A stretch of DNA of 64,000 nucleotides from Streptomyces aureus (GCF_000725495.1 NZ_JNZD01000003.1:62001-126000), one strand, 5' to 3'. Shown: positions 37,879-47,354, counted from the first letter of the stretch. Translations and numbers: made by a program. Notes: generated by a model not told the origin, from the letters alone.

Positions 37879-39249
37879 ATGAGCACAAACGAACTCCGCG
37901 AGGCGCTGACCGCCTCCGGCGCATCCCCGCTTGTCCCCACGATCGTCGACCCGATGCTGCTGGAGTACCAGCGGCGCTACTCCCCGCTGGTCCGGTCGAT
38001 CCCGACCACCAAGTGGGACTCGACGGTCTACTACTTCAACCAGCGGACCGCCCGCGCGGCCGGCGGGTTCGTCACGGACGGCGGCGCCCGCCCGGTCTCC
38101 AACTCCACGTACGTGCAGAACTCGTACACCATCCGCAACATGCAGGCCGTGGGCGCCGTCACCGGCTACGCCCAGGCCGTCACCAAGGGCCTCATCGGCG
38201 ACCTGAAGCAGCAGGAAGTCGAAGGCGCCATCCAGGGCCTGTACTGGGACATCGAGACCGCCATCCTCTGGGGCAACCAGGGATCCACCTCGCTCGGCGC
38301 CTACCCGCAGTTCGACGGCCTCGACACCCTCGCGTCCACGTTCTCCGGCAACAGCCAGAACGCGATCGACATCAACGCCGCGATGTCGCTGGGCACCCTG
38401 GACCGCCTCATCGACATGGTCGAGCAGCAGTCCGCGATGGGCGTCTACGACTCCCAGTGGATGCTCGTCATGAGCTCCACCGCAGCCTCCAAGGTGTCCC
38501 AGCTGCTTCAGGCTCAGCAGCGCTTCCAGGGACAGATCCAGGTCGCGGCCGGCCTGAACGTGCCGTCCTACCGGGACATCCCGATCATCAAGACGTCGTT
38601 CCTGTCCGCCCGGTCCTACGGCATGGGCACCGTCACCACGGGAACCGCCACCACCGGCGGCACCCTCGCCGCGGCCACGTACTACTACCAGATCGTCCCG
38701 GTCATCGCCCGCCAGGGCGAGATCCTCCCCTCCACCGAGGTCTCCCAGGCCACCACCGGCAGCACCAGCACGGTCACGCTGTCGTTCTCGACGCCGACCG
38801 GCCTCGACGGCTCCCAGCCCAACCTCTACAAGGTCTACCGCAGCACCAGCACGGGTGCGGAGACCCTCCTCGGCTACGTCGACGCCTGCGTCGGCCTCGC
38901 CGCCGACGGCGTCACCCCGGTGCTCACCACGAGCATCGTCGACGACGGCACCAAGCTCACCCCGAAGAACGGCTCCACCGTCCCCGCCCAGGGTCCGGCC
39001 GCCTACGTCGGTACCAACTCGTCGGCGAAGCCGTCCGCCACGGGCCAGGAGTCCATCTACCTGATGGCCCGCGACAAGAACTTCGTCACCCGCCCCTACG
39101 TGCGCGAGCTGTCCCCGCTGGACGTCTACCCGACCACGTCGGGCCCCGACCAGCTGCCGTTCGCGATCGCCTCGGACACCTGCCTCGCCGTCCGGGCCCC
39201 GAAGTTCCTGGGCCGCGCGGCCCGCGTCACCACCACCCTGTCCAGCTGA
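37879..39249 (+). CDS. major capsid protein, HK97 fold with inserted Ig-like domain
   Basis: 456 residues from ATG 37879. Fold features: an N-terminal helix with VDPMLLEYQRRYSPLVRSIPTT, an E-loop-like RTARAAGGFVTDGG, a central DIETAILWG spine helix and a C-terminal AIASDTCLAVRAPKFLG strand. An insertion at about residues 255-370 (GTLAAATYYYQIVPVIARQGE, VTLSFSTPTGLDG, NLYKVYRSTST) looks like an Ig/fibronectin type III domain exposed on the capsid surface. An isolated leader hairpin and a strong terminator flank the gene. Confidence 0.92.
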   Translation: MSTNELREALTASGASPLVPTIVDPMLLEYQRRYSPLVRSIPTTKWDSTVYYFNQRTARAAGGFVTDGGARPVSNSTYVQNSYTIRNMQAVGAVTGYAQAVTKGLIGDLKQQEVEGAIQGLYWDIETAILWGNQGSTSLGAYPQFDGLDTLASTFSGNSQNAIDINAAMSLGTLDRLIDMVEQQSAMGVYDSQWMLVMSSTAASKVSQLLQAQQRFQGQIQVAAGLNVPSYRDIPIIKTSFLSARSYGMGTVTTGTATTGGTLAAATYYYQIVPVIARQGEILPSTEVSQATTGSTSTVTLSFSTPTGLDGSQPNLYKVYRSTSTGAETLLGYVDACVGLAADGVTPVLTTSIVDDGTKLTPKNGSTVPAQGPAAYVGTNSSAKPSATGQESIYLMARDKNFVTRPYVRELSPLDVYPTTSGPDQLPFAIASDTCLAVRAPKFLGRAARVTTTLSS

Positions 39250-39258
39250 CCCCTGTGC

Positions 39259-39287
39259 GGCGCGCCACCCCGTCCGGGTGGCGCGCC
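39259..39287 (+). terminator. terminator after the capsid gene
   Basis: Perfect 12-bp arms ggcgcgccaccc/gggtggcgcgcc with a 5-nt loop, 10 bases after the capsid stop. Confidence 0.75.
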
Positions 39288-39315
39288 CGCACCCCTACCG
39301 TGAGGAGTGCAGAGC

Positions 39316-39627
39316 ATGGCTCTCATTCGAAAGGCCGCGGCCGGCTCCGACTCGTACGGCCACGCCTGGCCTGAGGACGGCGCCGTCATCGAGATCGACG
39401 ACCCCGAGCAGATCGCCTCCCTGATGGCGATCCCCGACGGCGGCTTCAGCGAGGTCACCCCGGCCGACAGCGAGGACGACGACCCGCCGCAGGTGCCCGA
39501 GGACGACCCGGACCCCAAGAAGGAGCTCTCCGAGGTCGACCCGAACGCGCCCGCCGACGAGCCCGTCTCCAAGCCGCCGGCGAAGAAGGCCGCAGCCCGC
39601 AAGCCCGCCGCGTCGGTCCAGGAGTAG
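39316..39627 (+). CDS. small acidic head-completion or decoration protein
   Basis: 103 residues, ATG 39316 after GAGGAGTGCAGAGC. An N-terminal mini-domain (MALIRKAAAGSDSYGHAWPEDGAVIEIDDPEQIASLMAIPDGGF) then a disordered acidic/Lys-Ala tail. Genes of this type follow the capsid in many actinophages, with a domain like the KOW-free start of head-tail proteins. Confidence 0.72.
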   Translation: MALIRKAAAGSDSYGHAWPEDGAVIEIDDPEQIASLMAIPDGGFSEVTPADSEDDDPPQVPEDDPDPKKELSEVDPNAPADEPVSKPPAKKAAARKPAASVQE

Positions 39628-39630
39628 CCC

Positions 39631-40299
39631 GTGGCCGCGGACTCACCCATCCCGCTCGCCACCAGTGCGGACATGCAGGGCGGGCAGTTCGCGGACCTCG
39701 TGCGCGACTACGCCGCCCCGGAACTCGACCAGCTCATGGTCGAATCCACCCGCGTCTGCGAGGGCATCGCCGGCCGCCGCCTGGCGCCGTTCACCGGCGT
39801 CCCGGAGACGCACCGGGCGACGGGCATCGACCCGGACGAGTACACCGACGCCGCGAGCATGCCGCTCGACCTCCAGGGCACACTGGGCCGTTCCTACTCG
39901 GATGCCCTCGGCCCCGGGGACCAGGTGCGGCACTGCTGGCTCAACGAATTCGCCCCTCGCTACCCGGAGATGTGGACGTACGCCAACCTCCAGGTGACGA
40001 TCCTCCGCTCCTACGGCGGGACATCGGACCTGGCCCCGGCGAGCATCCTCGGCGCCGAGCCCGACAGCGGGCACATCTGGTTCACGCTCGGTACGTTCCT
40101 GCCGCTCGGCTCCTTGATCCGCCTGACCTACGACGGCGGCTACACCACCACACCGGCTGACCTGGGCCGTGCCTGCAAGCTGCAGGCAGCAGTCCTCGTG
40201 CTCGCTGAAATCGACCCCGGCGGCAACCAGTTCGGCCACGACCCGGGAGCCCTGTCCGCCCAGGCCGAGAAGATCCTCTGCCGCTACCAGCCGAGCTGA
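39631..40299 (+). CDS. head-tail connector (adaptor) protein
   Basis: 222 residues from GTG 39631. Order and pattern fit HK97 gp6/SPP1 gp15-type adaptors: DYAAPELDQLMVESTRVCEGIAGRRLAPF at the N-terminus and a C-terminal helical bundle (ADLGRACKLQAAVLVLAEIDPGGNQFG...AEKILCRYQPS). An intervening strand-rich insert is larger than usual. Sits directly after the head-decoration gene. Confidence 0.82.
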   Translation: MAADSPIPLATSADMQGGQFADLVRDYAAPELDQLMVESTRVCEGIAGRRLAPFTGVPETHRATGIDPDEYTDAASMPLDLQGTLGRSYSDALGPGDQVRHCWLNEFAPRYPEMWTYANLQVTILRSYGGTSDLAPASILGAEPDSGHIWFTLGTFLPLGSLIRLTYDGGYTTTPADLGRACKLQAAVLVLAEIDPGGNQFGHDPGALSAQAEKILCRYQPS

Positions 40300-40311
40300 C
40301 GGGAGGTCGCG

Positions 40312-40803
40312 GTGAGCTCAGCGGACGCAGTGTCTCGCGAGACGGCCTGGCTGCAGGCCTACGACGTGAACGACGGACTGCCCGGCCTGCTCAAGACCAA
40401 CGGCGGCCCGTTCGACGTGGTGCAGGCATACGTGCCGAGGACCGGCGCGCAGCGGCAGTCGCGGCTGTACGTCACGCGGCCCAACCTGCGGGTGGAGTCC
40501 TTCGGCTTCAACCGCAAGATCGACCACCACATGTTCCTGCTCCGCCTGTACTGGCCGCAGTCCTCCTCGTCGGGCCAAGCCGAGTCCGTGCAGCAGGACT
40601 TCGACGACGCAGTCGCCCTGGTCGTGCAGCGCATCTCCGGTCTCTTCGGCGACAAGACCCACGGCGCGAGATTCCTCAGCGTCGCCGAAGACCCCAGCTC
40701 GATCGACGTGCAGTTCGCCGACCCGGAACAGTCCATGCAGGCCCGCTCCGAACTCACGGCGACCATCACCTACCGCGCGGACGACAAGGACTACACCTCC
40801 TGA
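40312..40803 (+). CDS. tail terminator/head-tail joining protein-like
   Basis: 163 residues from GTG 40312 after GGGAGGTCGCG. Position between connector and tail tube and the pattern (RKIDHHMFLLRLYWPQ, QQDFDDAVALVVQRISGLFGD, SELTATITYR) suit a tail-terminator or joining protein with the alpha/beta fold of this class. No cysteine or membrane motif. Confidence 0.72.
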   Translation: MSSADAVSRETAWLQAYDVNDGLPGLLKTNGGPFDVVQAYVPRTGAQRQSRLYVTRPNLRVESFGFNRKIDHHMFLLRLYWPQSSSSGQAESVQQDFDDAVALVVQRISGLFGDKTHGARFLSVAEDPSSIDVQFADPEQSMQARSELTATITYRADDKDYTS

Positions 40804-40883
40804 CCCGCCGCCCTTGCGCTTCCCCTTCTCCGGCCCCGGCAGCGGGGCCTTTCTCATTCCCCGCCCCGCCGCAGGAGTTCACC

Positions 40884-41144
40884 GTGCCCCAGGAATCCAC
40901 CGCACCGCCGCCCGTCCGGCAGCGCAACACCACCCCCTACCCCTACAGCGTCGCCGAGACCGAGGCCCACCCGGCCTACGCCGTACTGCCGGGCGACGTC
41001 GCCGAGTTCCCCGCACTCCTCGACGGCTGGACCGCCGTCGGTGACGAGCCCGAGCCGGCCGCCGACGACGCCGCGGCCAAGCCCCCCAGGAAGCGCGCCG
41101 CCGCGGCGGACACCGACACGAAGGACGGAGGTGACCCGCGGTGA
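40884..41144 (+). CDS. small linker or tail protein (86 aa)
   Basis: GTG 40884 after GCAGGAGTTCACC. The N-terminal part (RQRNTTPYPYSVAETEAHPAYAVLPGDVAEFPALLDGW) resembles short proteins that share a domain with the gene at 39316; the rest is an Ala/Lys/acid-rich tail. Its stop is overlapped by the tail-tube start. Confidence 0.65.
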   Translation: MPQESTAPPPVRQRNTTPYPYSVAETEAHPAYAVLPGDVAEFPALLDGWTAVGDEPEPAADDAAAKPPRKRAAAADTDTKDGGDPR

Positions 41145-42304
41145 CGCTGCTGTCCCGGCTCGGATACGTGGGCCTCGCCAAGGAGGTCACCCAGGGCACC
41201 TGGGTGACGCCCTCGTACTACCTGGCCTGCACGAAGATGGACTTCGAGGTCTCCTACGACCAGCTGCGCGACGAGTCCTACCGCAACAACGACTCGAACC
41301 TCCAGGGCCTCTACCAGGGCGCTGGCGACAGCTCGGTGGACCTGGAGTTCAACGGCTACCCGGACGCGCTGGGCTACGCACTGCGGATCATCGGCCCGGA
41401 CACCGTCTCCGCAGGTGTGTCGACCACGCTCTCTTCGTCGACCACGGCGGGCGCGACGTCGATCAGCGTGGCGGCCACGATCCCCGCAGGCTCCACGATC
41501 ATGATCGATACCGGGTCCAAGGTCGAGTTCGCGACCACGGGCACCCCCACCGGTTCGGGCCCGTACACGATCCCGATCAGCGCCCCCGCGACCGGCCTCA
41601 CCTACGCCCACAACTCCGCTGTCGCCGTCGTGTCGCAGACCACGCACACCTTCAAGCAGAGCGCGACCGCAGCGAAGCCGACGTACTCGCTGACCCAGTC
41701 GAACGTGCTCGAGGCGTGGGGCTACCCCGGGCAGATGCTGTCCGACGTACAGCTCAAGGTCGACCCGAAGGGCATCGTCACCTGCGGCGCCAAGTACATC
41801 GGCTGGATCCCCGCCATCCAGGCGGGCCCGTTCACCCCGGCGTTCGCGCAGCCGGCGCCGCTGCTGGGATGGCAGTTCGCCATGACCAACGCTGGCGCCT
41901 CGTCGACCCGTGGCCTGTCCTACGACATCACGCTGAAGCGGCCGGTCGAGGCGATCCACGCGTCGAACGGGACCCAGCAGCCGCGCGAGGTGTTCTCCGG
42001 CGTCCTCGACGCGGACATCACCTACAAGGCGATCTACGAGAACGACACCGACTACAACCTGTACCTGCAGGCCCTGCAGAACAACCCGACGTCGATGTCC
42101 CTCGTGCAGCCCGTCGGCGCCGGCGTCGACGCGGCCGGATCCGCGCTCTCCATCACCACGACCCAGGGCGGCTGGTCCAAGGGCAAGCCCGAGGTCGGCG
42201 GCACCTACGTCACCGCCGACTTCAGCATCTCCGGCATCTACAACGCCACCGACAGCGGCAGCGTCCAGGCCGTCCTGAAGAACTTCGTCAGCACCGCGTA
42301 CTGA
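41141..42304 (+). CDS. major tail tube protein
   Basis: 387 residues from GTG 41141, which overlaps the preceding stop. GYVGLAKEVTQGTWVTPSYYLACTKMDFEVSYDQLRDESYR and later GDSSVDLEFNGYPDALGYAL match siphovirus tube proteins. A beta-rich insertion at about residues 90-170 (SSSTTAGATSISVAATIPAGSTIMIDTGSKVEF) may be a surface domain. It ends with the usual FSISGIYNATDSGSVQAVLKNF strand-helix. Forms the tail tube around the tape measure. Confidence 0.88.
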   Translation: MTLLSRLGYVGLAKEVTQGTWVTPSYYLACTKMDFEVSYDQLRDESYRNNDSNLQGLYQGAGDSSVDLEFNGYPDALGYALRIIGPDTVSAGVSTTLSSSTTAGATSISVAATIPAGSTIMIDTGSKVEFATTGTPTGSGPYTIPISAPATGLTYAHNSAVAVVSQTTHTFKQSATAAKPTYSLTQSNVLEAWGYPGQMLSDVQLKVDPKGIVTCGAKYIGWIPAIQAGPFTPAFAQPAPLLGWQFAMTNAGASSTRGLSYDITLKRPVEAIHASNGTQQPREVFSGVLDADITYKAIYENDTDYNLYLQALQNNPTSMSLVQPVGAGVDAAGSALSITTTQGGWSKGKPEVGGTYVTADFSISGIYNATDSGSVQAVLKNFVSTAY

Positions 42305-42314
42305 CGACTCATCT

Positions 42315-42359
42315 CCCCGGCCGTGCCCGTGCGTGAGGGCGTCACGCGCGCGGCCGGGG
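42315..42359 (+). terminator. stem-loop after the tail-tube gene
   Basis: Nine-base arms ccccggccg/cggccgggg around a 27-nt loop, 11 bases after the tube stop. It probably trims readthrough to the less abundant chaperone. Confidence 0.5.
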
Positions 42360-42400
42360 TCTCACGCCCTCAACGCCCTTATCGCGCAAGGAGAACCCTC

Positions 42401-42805
42401 GTGTCCGGTTACACCAATCCGTACGTCCTGCTCACCTTCCCGGAACTCGGGGAAGACGTCAGCGTGCTGATGAAGAACCCGCAGCTACTGCCGCCGTCCG
42501 AGATCCAGCCGGAGGATGTGCCCACGGACGAGGACGGGCAGCCCAAGGATCCGCAGGAAGCTCAGATGGCGATGTACCGGGTGATGGCCCGGCTGATCGT
42601 CGCCTGGAAGGTGTACGAAGCGTTCAACTCGGAAGTGCCCGTCGAGGTCGATCCCGAGGCCGATCCGGCCGAGCTGTTCGAGACCCTCGGCGCCGGAGAA
42701 CAGCAGCGCCTCGGCAAGGTCACAGCGGACAACGTCGGCCGTCTCCCGCTGGCCATCATCAACCGCATCGGTGAGGAGGTCGGCCGCGTTGCGGACCCTC
42801 GGTAG
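42401..42805 (+). CDS. tail assembly chaperone, unshifted product (gpG-like)
   Basis: 134 residues from GTG 42401 with GCAAGGAGAACCCTC. Acidic N-terminus (YVLLTFPELGEDVSVLMKNPQ), helical centre (AMYRVMARLIVAWKVYEAFNSEVPVEVDPEADPAELFETLGAGEQQRLGKVTADNVGRLPLAIINRIGEEVGR). It stops at TAG 42803 while a second, ATG-less frame continues. Position between tail tube and tape measure is diagnostic. Confidence 0.88.
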   Translation: MSGYTNPYVLLTFPELGEDVSVLMKNPQLLPPSEIQPEDVPTDEDGQPKDPQEAQMAMYRVMARLIVAWKVYEAFNSEVPVEVDPEADPAELFETLGAGEQQRLGKVTADNVGRLPLAIINRIGEEVGRVADPR

Positions 42806-43065
42806 GCCCGGGCTCCCCGTACTACGAGGAAGTCCTCCTCCCGGTCGAGTCCATCATCGAGGGCACGTGGGGCAGCGACAGTAGTCCGGCAGAGTGGGCC
42901 GACTTCGTCCTCATGCGCCGTATGCACTGGTCGTGGGAGCAGCTCCAGCAAACACCCGCCTACGTGCGGCGCTACACCCTCGACTTCCTCGGCATGATCG
43001 CCACCCACGAGGAGCAAGAGGCCGAACGCGAGCGATTCAAGGCGGAACGCCAGGCCCGGGGGTGA
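42401..43065 (+). CDS. tail assembly chaperone, -1 frameshift product (gpGT-like)
   Basis: The frame one base back is open from 42775 to the stop at 43063-43065 with no usable start early on. It encodes YYEEVLLPVESIIEGTWGS and AEWADFVLMRRMHWSWEQLQQTPAYVRRYTLDFL, typical of the T part of gpGT. A slip at CCCT just before TAG (cct read as ccc) would join the frames. An SD-like GAGGAGGT (about 42773-42780) lies 15 bases upstream and could stimulate it. The exact slip site is inferred. Confidence 0.75.
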
Positions 43066-43069
43066 CGCC

Positions 43070-43528
43070 ATGCCAGAGCTGCGTCCCGGGAGCTTCACCG
43101 CGGTCTTCGCGCGCCTCGACGAGCACGGCCGCGTCCGGGGCCGCATCGCCCTCGAACCGGTCGCCCTCGCGATCGAACGGCAGGCGAAGATCAACGCCTC
43201 CGTCGGCGCCCACCGGCCGCGAACACCGACACCGGCCCGCCCAGGCACCGGCCCCGCCGTGATCTCAGGCACCCTGCGGCGCTCCATCACCCACAGCCCG
43301 ATCATCCAGACCGGCACCGGCTGGACCACCCGCGTCGGCACCGGGGTCGGCTTCACCCCGCCCTATGGCAAGACCCCCGCCAACAAGTACGGGCTCTACC
43401 TGGAAACCGGCCTCAAAAACGGGGCCACCTACCCCTTCCTAGCGCCCGCCTACCGCTTCGTCATCCACACCGTGGCCCCGCAGATCTACCGCGCCGCCTA
43501 CGGAACCGGCTGGAAGCACGTCATCTGA
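43070..43528 (+). CDS. minor tail/neck-like protein
   Basis: 152 residues, ATG 43070. RIALEPVALAIERQAKINASVGAHRPRTPTPARPGTGP and ISGTLRRSITHSPIIQTGTGWTTRVGTGVGF, then YGLYLETGLKNGATYPFLAPAYRF, match HK97 gp10/tail-completion-like proteins. Its place after the chaperone rather than before the tail tube is unusual for that fold. Confidence 0.7.
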   Translation: MPELRPGSFTAVFARLDEHGRVRGRIALEPVALAIERQAKINASVGAHRPRTPTPARPGTGPAVISGTLRRSITHSPIIQTGTGWTTRVGTGVGFTPPYGKTPANKYGLYLETGLKNGATYPFLAPAYRFVIHTVAPQIYRAAYGTGWKHVI

Positions 43529-43569
43529 CCAGCCAACACCCCGCCTGATCAACGCAATGGAGGTGGGGC

Positions 43570-46500
43570 ATGGCAGAGGTCGCCGACCTGTGGGTCACCC
43601 TGCGCGCCGAGACCGCACCCTTCACCCGCGGCATGCGCCGGGCCTCGGAGGAAGGCGAATCCTTCACAAGCCGCATGGGCGGCGCCTCGGCGATGCTCAA
43701 GAAGCTCGGCGCCGCCACCACCCTGGTCGGCGTCGGCTTCGTCGCCTACGGCGTGAAGGCCGCCGGCGACTTCCAGCAGAAAATGAACCTGCTGGTCACC
43801 GCCTGCGGCGAGTCGACGAAGAACCTCAAGAAGGTCTCCGACGGCGTCCTGTCCCTCGCCCGGGAGACGGGCACGTCGACCGACGAACTGTCCGACGGCA
43901 TGTATCAGGTCGAGAAGGCCGGCTACCGAGCCGGGGACGGCCTGAAGGTCTTGAAGGCCGCGTCGCAAGGTGCACGCGAGGAGGGCGCGAGCCTCAAGGA
44001 CGTCACCAACGCCATGACGAGCGTCATGGCGAGCTATCACCTCAAGGCGAGCGACAGCACGAGGGTGATGAATGCCCTCAAGACGGCCGCCGGTGAGGGC
44101 AAGATGACCATGGAGGAGTTCTCGGGCAGCCTGTCCACGGTCATCCCGATCGCCTCCGCCAACAAGATCTCGTTCGGTGAGGTCGGCGGCGCGATCGCCA
44201 CCCTGACTCAGCACGGCACCTCCGCGCGCGAGGCGACGCAGGAACTCTCCTCCACGATCCGCCAGTTGGCGGCGCCGAACGCAGTCGCCGTGCAGGAGAT
44301 GCAGCGCCTCGGCCTGTCCTCCACGGACGTGTCCACGAAGCTGGGCAAGCGCGGCCTCACGGGGACGCTGGACCTGCTGTCCCAGACGGTGCTCAGCAAG
44401 ATGGGCAAGTCCGGCACGCTCCTGCTCTCCACCTTCAACCAGACCAAGCAGGCGTCGGCCGACCTCAAGACCATGCTCGGCTCGATGCCGAAGTCCGTTC
44501 AGGGCATGGCCACGAGCCTGTCCAAGGGCGCCATGTCCGTCGGCGACTACAAGAAGGCGATCAAGAGCCTCCCGGCCGACCAGAACGCGATGGGCGCCCA
44601 GTTCCTCGCCCTCTACCAGCGCTCGCACGGCTTCAACGACGCACTCAAGAGGGGCGGCCCGGCAGCCCAGACGTACACCGAGGCCATCAAAAAGATGACG
44701 GGTGGCGCCATCGGTCTCAACACGACGCTGCAGCTCACAGGCGAGTCCTCCGCCGGGTTCAAGGACCGCGTGGACAAGGTCTCCGAGTCCTTCAACCACG
44801 CCTCGAAGGACGTTGAGGGCTGGAAGATCACCCAGCAGTCCTTCAACGTCCAGATGGGCCGCCTCAAGGAAGCCGTCACCACGGCCGCCATCACCGTCGG
44901 CACCAAGCTGATCCCGGTCATCCTCAAGGTCGTCACCTTCTTCGAGAAGCACAAGGCGGCCGCAATCGCGCTCGCCGCGGTCATCGGCGGAGTGCTGACG
45001 GCAGCCGTGATCAGCTTCGCGACCGGAGCGGTGATCGGCGCGGTCAAAGGCATCGGCGACCTCGGCAAGGGCCTCATGGCCGCATCGAAGGCCGTGAAGG
45101 CCTTCGCTCTGTCCGAGAAGGTCGCTGCCGCAGCCTCGAAGATCTTCGCTGCCGGTCAGGCACTGGTGAACGCCGTCATGGACGCGAACCCGATCGTCTT
45201 GGTCGTGATCGCGCTCGTCGCTCTCACTGCTGGACTGATCTACGCCTACAACCACTGCGCACGCTTCCGGCAGATCGTGCAGTCGGCGTTCGCCGGGGTG
45301 AGGACCGCCGCTGTCGCGGTTTGGCACGCGCTGCAGGCAGTGTGGACCGGCATCGTCGGCGGAGTCACCTCGCTGTGGCACGGCATCGTCGGCGTCTGGC
45401 AGCGCATCGCGGCAATCACCAGCGTCGTGTGGGGCGCGATCGCAGGGTTCTTCAAGAAGTGGTGGCCATTGCTCTTGGTCATCTTCGCCTTGCCGATCGC
45501 CATCCTGGTCGCCATCTGGAACCACTGGCACACCCAGATCACGAGCGCCTGCCAGACCGCCTGGAATGCCATCCTCGGCTTCCTCAAGGGCTGCTGGGAC
45601 GTGATCAAGGGCGCCGCATCCGTCGTCTGGGCCGTCATCGCCACGGTGATCATCGAGCCGATGATGGGCGTCTGGCACATGCTCCAGTCGGTCTGGCACA
45701 CCATCTCCGGCTGGCTCAGCTCCGCCTGGGGCGCCATCCGAAGCGCCGCCGCATCCGTCTGGGGCCGGATCTCGTCGGCCATGAGCGGACCGGTGAAGTC
45801 GGCCTGGCGCACCATCTCCTCGACGATGGGCCAGGTCAAGGACGTCATCGGCAACAAGCTCAACCAGGCCTGGAGCGCAGCGAAGAACTGGGGCAGCAAG
45901 TTCCTGTCGATCGGCAAGAGCATCGTCATGGGCATGGTCCACGGCGTAGCGAACGCCGCCGGCGCGCTGTTCGGCGCGCTGAAGCATCTGGCCAGTAGCG
46001 CGCTCGACAAAGCCAAGTCGTTCCTCGGCATCAACTCGCCGTCCAAGCTGTTCGCCGACCACGTGGGCAGCTCCATCCCCGAGGGCATGGCCAAGGGCGT
46101 CACGGACCATGCCCACCTCGCGCACGCGGCCATCCGCGGCACCGCGAACGGGATGGTCTCCGAGGCCCAGAAGACCCTCGGCATCGCCAGCCCCTCGAAG
46201 GTCTTCCGCAACATCGGGATCTACCTCAACGAGGGCCTGATCGAGGGTCTGACCGGGAGCACGGCCAAGGTCAAGGCAGCGACGAAGCGGATCGAGACGC
46301 TGCTCATCCAGACCTTCAACAAGGTCTCCGACCTGCGCGGCAACAAGAAGACCCGCCACTGGGCGATGACGCACGAGTCGACGCTCAAGCACCTCGAGAA
46401 GTATGCGAAGAAGGAGGACACGCTCCTGCGCCGCCTGGCGACGAGGAGAGACCAGGTCGCCGTCAAGCTGAAGGCCGCGCAGAAGGCGCTCACCGCAGTC

Positions 46501-47304
46501 CAGAAGCAGTGGAACGACGAGGTCAAGAGCGTCTCGCAGGGGGTCATGCAGGGCTTCTCCATCGTGACGGAGGCGCCGCAGGAGGGGTTCGCCCTGTCCG
46601 CGCAGGACGTCGTCAACAAGATGCGCGACCAGATGTCCAAGGCCGTGAACTTCGCGGACCAGCTCCGCGCCCTGCAGAAGAAGGGCCTGAGCAGCGACCT
46701 GGTCGCGCAGATCGCGGCGGCTGGCGTCGACCAGGGCGGGGCCACGGCGGCCGCACTGGCCGGGGCGTCGAAGGGGCAGATCGACCAGATCAACGCGCTC
46801 CAGAAGACGACGAAGGGTGCCGCTGACAGCGCGGGCAAGGCTGTTGCGGACTCGATGTACGGGGCCGGGCTCCGGTCGGCTCAGGGCCTGGTGAAGGGCT
46901 TGCAGTCGCAGGAGAAGGCGATCGAGAAGCAGATGATGAAGATCGCCAAATCCATGCAGCGTGCCATCAAGCACGCTCTCGGGATCAAGAGCCCCTCGAC
47001 GGTGTTCGCGGCCATCGGCCAGTGGATCCCCCGCGGACTCGCGGCCGGCGTCAAGGACCACACCCATCACGCCACCAACGCCGTGCACAAGCTGGCGAAC
47101 TCGGTGGCGAGCGCAGGGGCGGGCGCGGGGCGCGGACTGGCGCTGGCGGGAGGAGGCGGGGGCGGCCAGGTGGTGCACCAGCACTTCACGTTCCACGTCG
47201 AGGGCAACATCCGCACGATCGACTCGCTGGCCAAGGACATGGAGGCGGCGTTCCTGCGCCGCGGCGCCCGTAACCCGCTCACCTACACCCAGTACAGGCG
47301 CTGA
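43570..47304 (+). CDS. tail tape measure protein
   Basis: 1244 residues, ATG 43570 after GGAGGTGGGGC. Residues 50-280 form the TP901-type tape-measure core (GTSTDELSDGMYQVEKAGYRAGDGLKVL, TMEEFSGSLSTVIPIASANKISFGEVGGAI). Hydrophobic segments (about residues 460-490, 535-560, 630-655) suit membrane passage during ejection. Three G-x-x-SPSx2F motifs (SPSKLF, SPSKVF, SPSTVF) start repeated domains in the C-terminal half. Length predicts a tail near 190 nm by the usual 0.15 nm per residue. Confidence 0.95.
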   Translation: MAEVADLWVTLRAETAPFTRGMRRASEEGESFTSRMGGASAMLKKLGAATTLVGVGFVAYGVKAAGDFQQKMNLLVTACGESTKNLKKVSDGVLSLARETGTSTDELSDGMYQVEKAGYRAGDGLKVLKAASQGAREEGASLKDVTNAMTSVMASYHLKASDSTRVMNALKTAAGEGKMTMEEFSGSLSTVIPIASANKISFGEVGGAIATLTQHGTSAREATQELSSTIRQLAAPNAVAVQEMQRLGLSSTDVSTKLGKRGLTGTLDLLSQTVLSKMGKSGTLLLSTFNQTKQASADLKTMLGSMPKSVQGMATSLSKGAMSVGDYKKAIKSLPADQNAMGAQFLALYQRSHGFNDALKRGGPAAQTYTEAIKKMTGGAIGLNTTLQLTGESSAGFKDRVDKVSESFNHASKDVEGWKITQQSFNVQMGRLKEAVTTAAITVGTKLIPVILKVVTFFEKHKAAAIALAAVIGGVLTAAVISFATGAVIGAVKGIGDLGKGLMAASKAVKAFALSEKVAAAASKIFAAGQALVNAVMDANPIVLVVIALVALTAGLIYAYNHCARFRQIVQSAFAGVRTAAVAVWHALQAVWTGIVGGVTSLWHGIVGVWQRIAAITSVVWGAIAGFFKKWWPLLLVIFALPIAILVAIWNHWHTQITSACQTAWNAILGFLKGCWDVIKGAASVVWAVIATVIIEPMMGVWHMLQSVWHTISGWLSSAWGAIRSAAASVWGRISSAMSGPVKSAWRTISSTMGQVKDVIGNKLNQAWSAAKNWGSKFLSIGKSIVMGMVHGVANAAGALFGALKHLASSALDKAKSFLGINSPSKLFADHVGSSIPEGMAKGVTDHAHLAHAAIRGTANGMVSEAQKTLGIASPSKVFRNIGIYLNEGLIEGLTGSTAKVKAATKRIETLLIQTFNKVSDLRGNKKTRHWAMTHESTLKHLEKYAKKEDTLLRRLATRRDQVAVKLKAAQKALTAVQKQWNDEVKSVSQGVMQGFSIVTEAPQEGFALSAQDVVNKMRDQMSKAVNFADQLRALQKKGLSSDLVAQIAAAGVDQGGATAAALAGASKGQIDQINALQKTTKGAADSAGKAVADSMYGAGLRSAQGLVKGLQSQEKAIEKQMMKIAKSMQRAIKHALGIKSPSTVFAAIGQWIPRGLAAGVKDHTHHATNAVHKLANSVASAGAGAGRGLALAGGGGGGQVVHQHFTFHVEGNIRTIDSLAKDMEAAFLRRGARNPLTYTQYRR

Positions 47305-47354
47305 CCCCAACCCCACGATGAGGGCGCCACCGGGCGCCAGATAGGCGGCACCCG

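Noticed and set aside
43549..47316. Leftward open frame of 1255 codons opposite the tape measure gene
   Set aside because: Exact antisense shadow of the tape measure protein, with no ribosome site and a low-complexity product.
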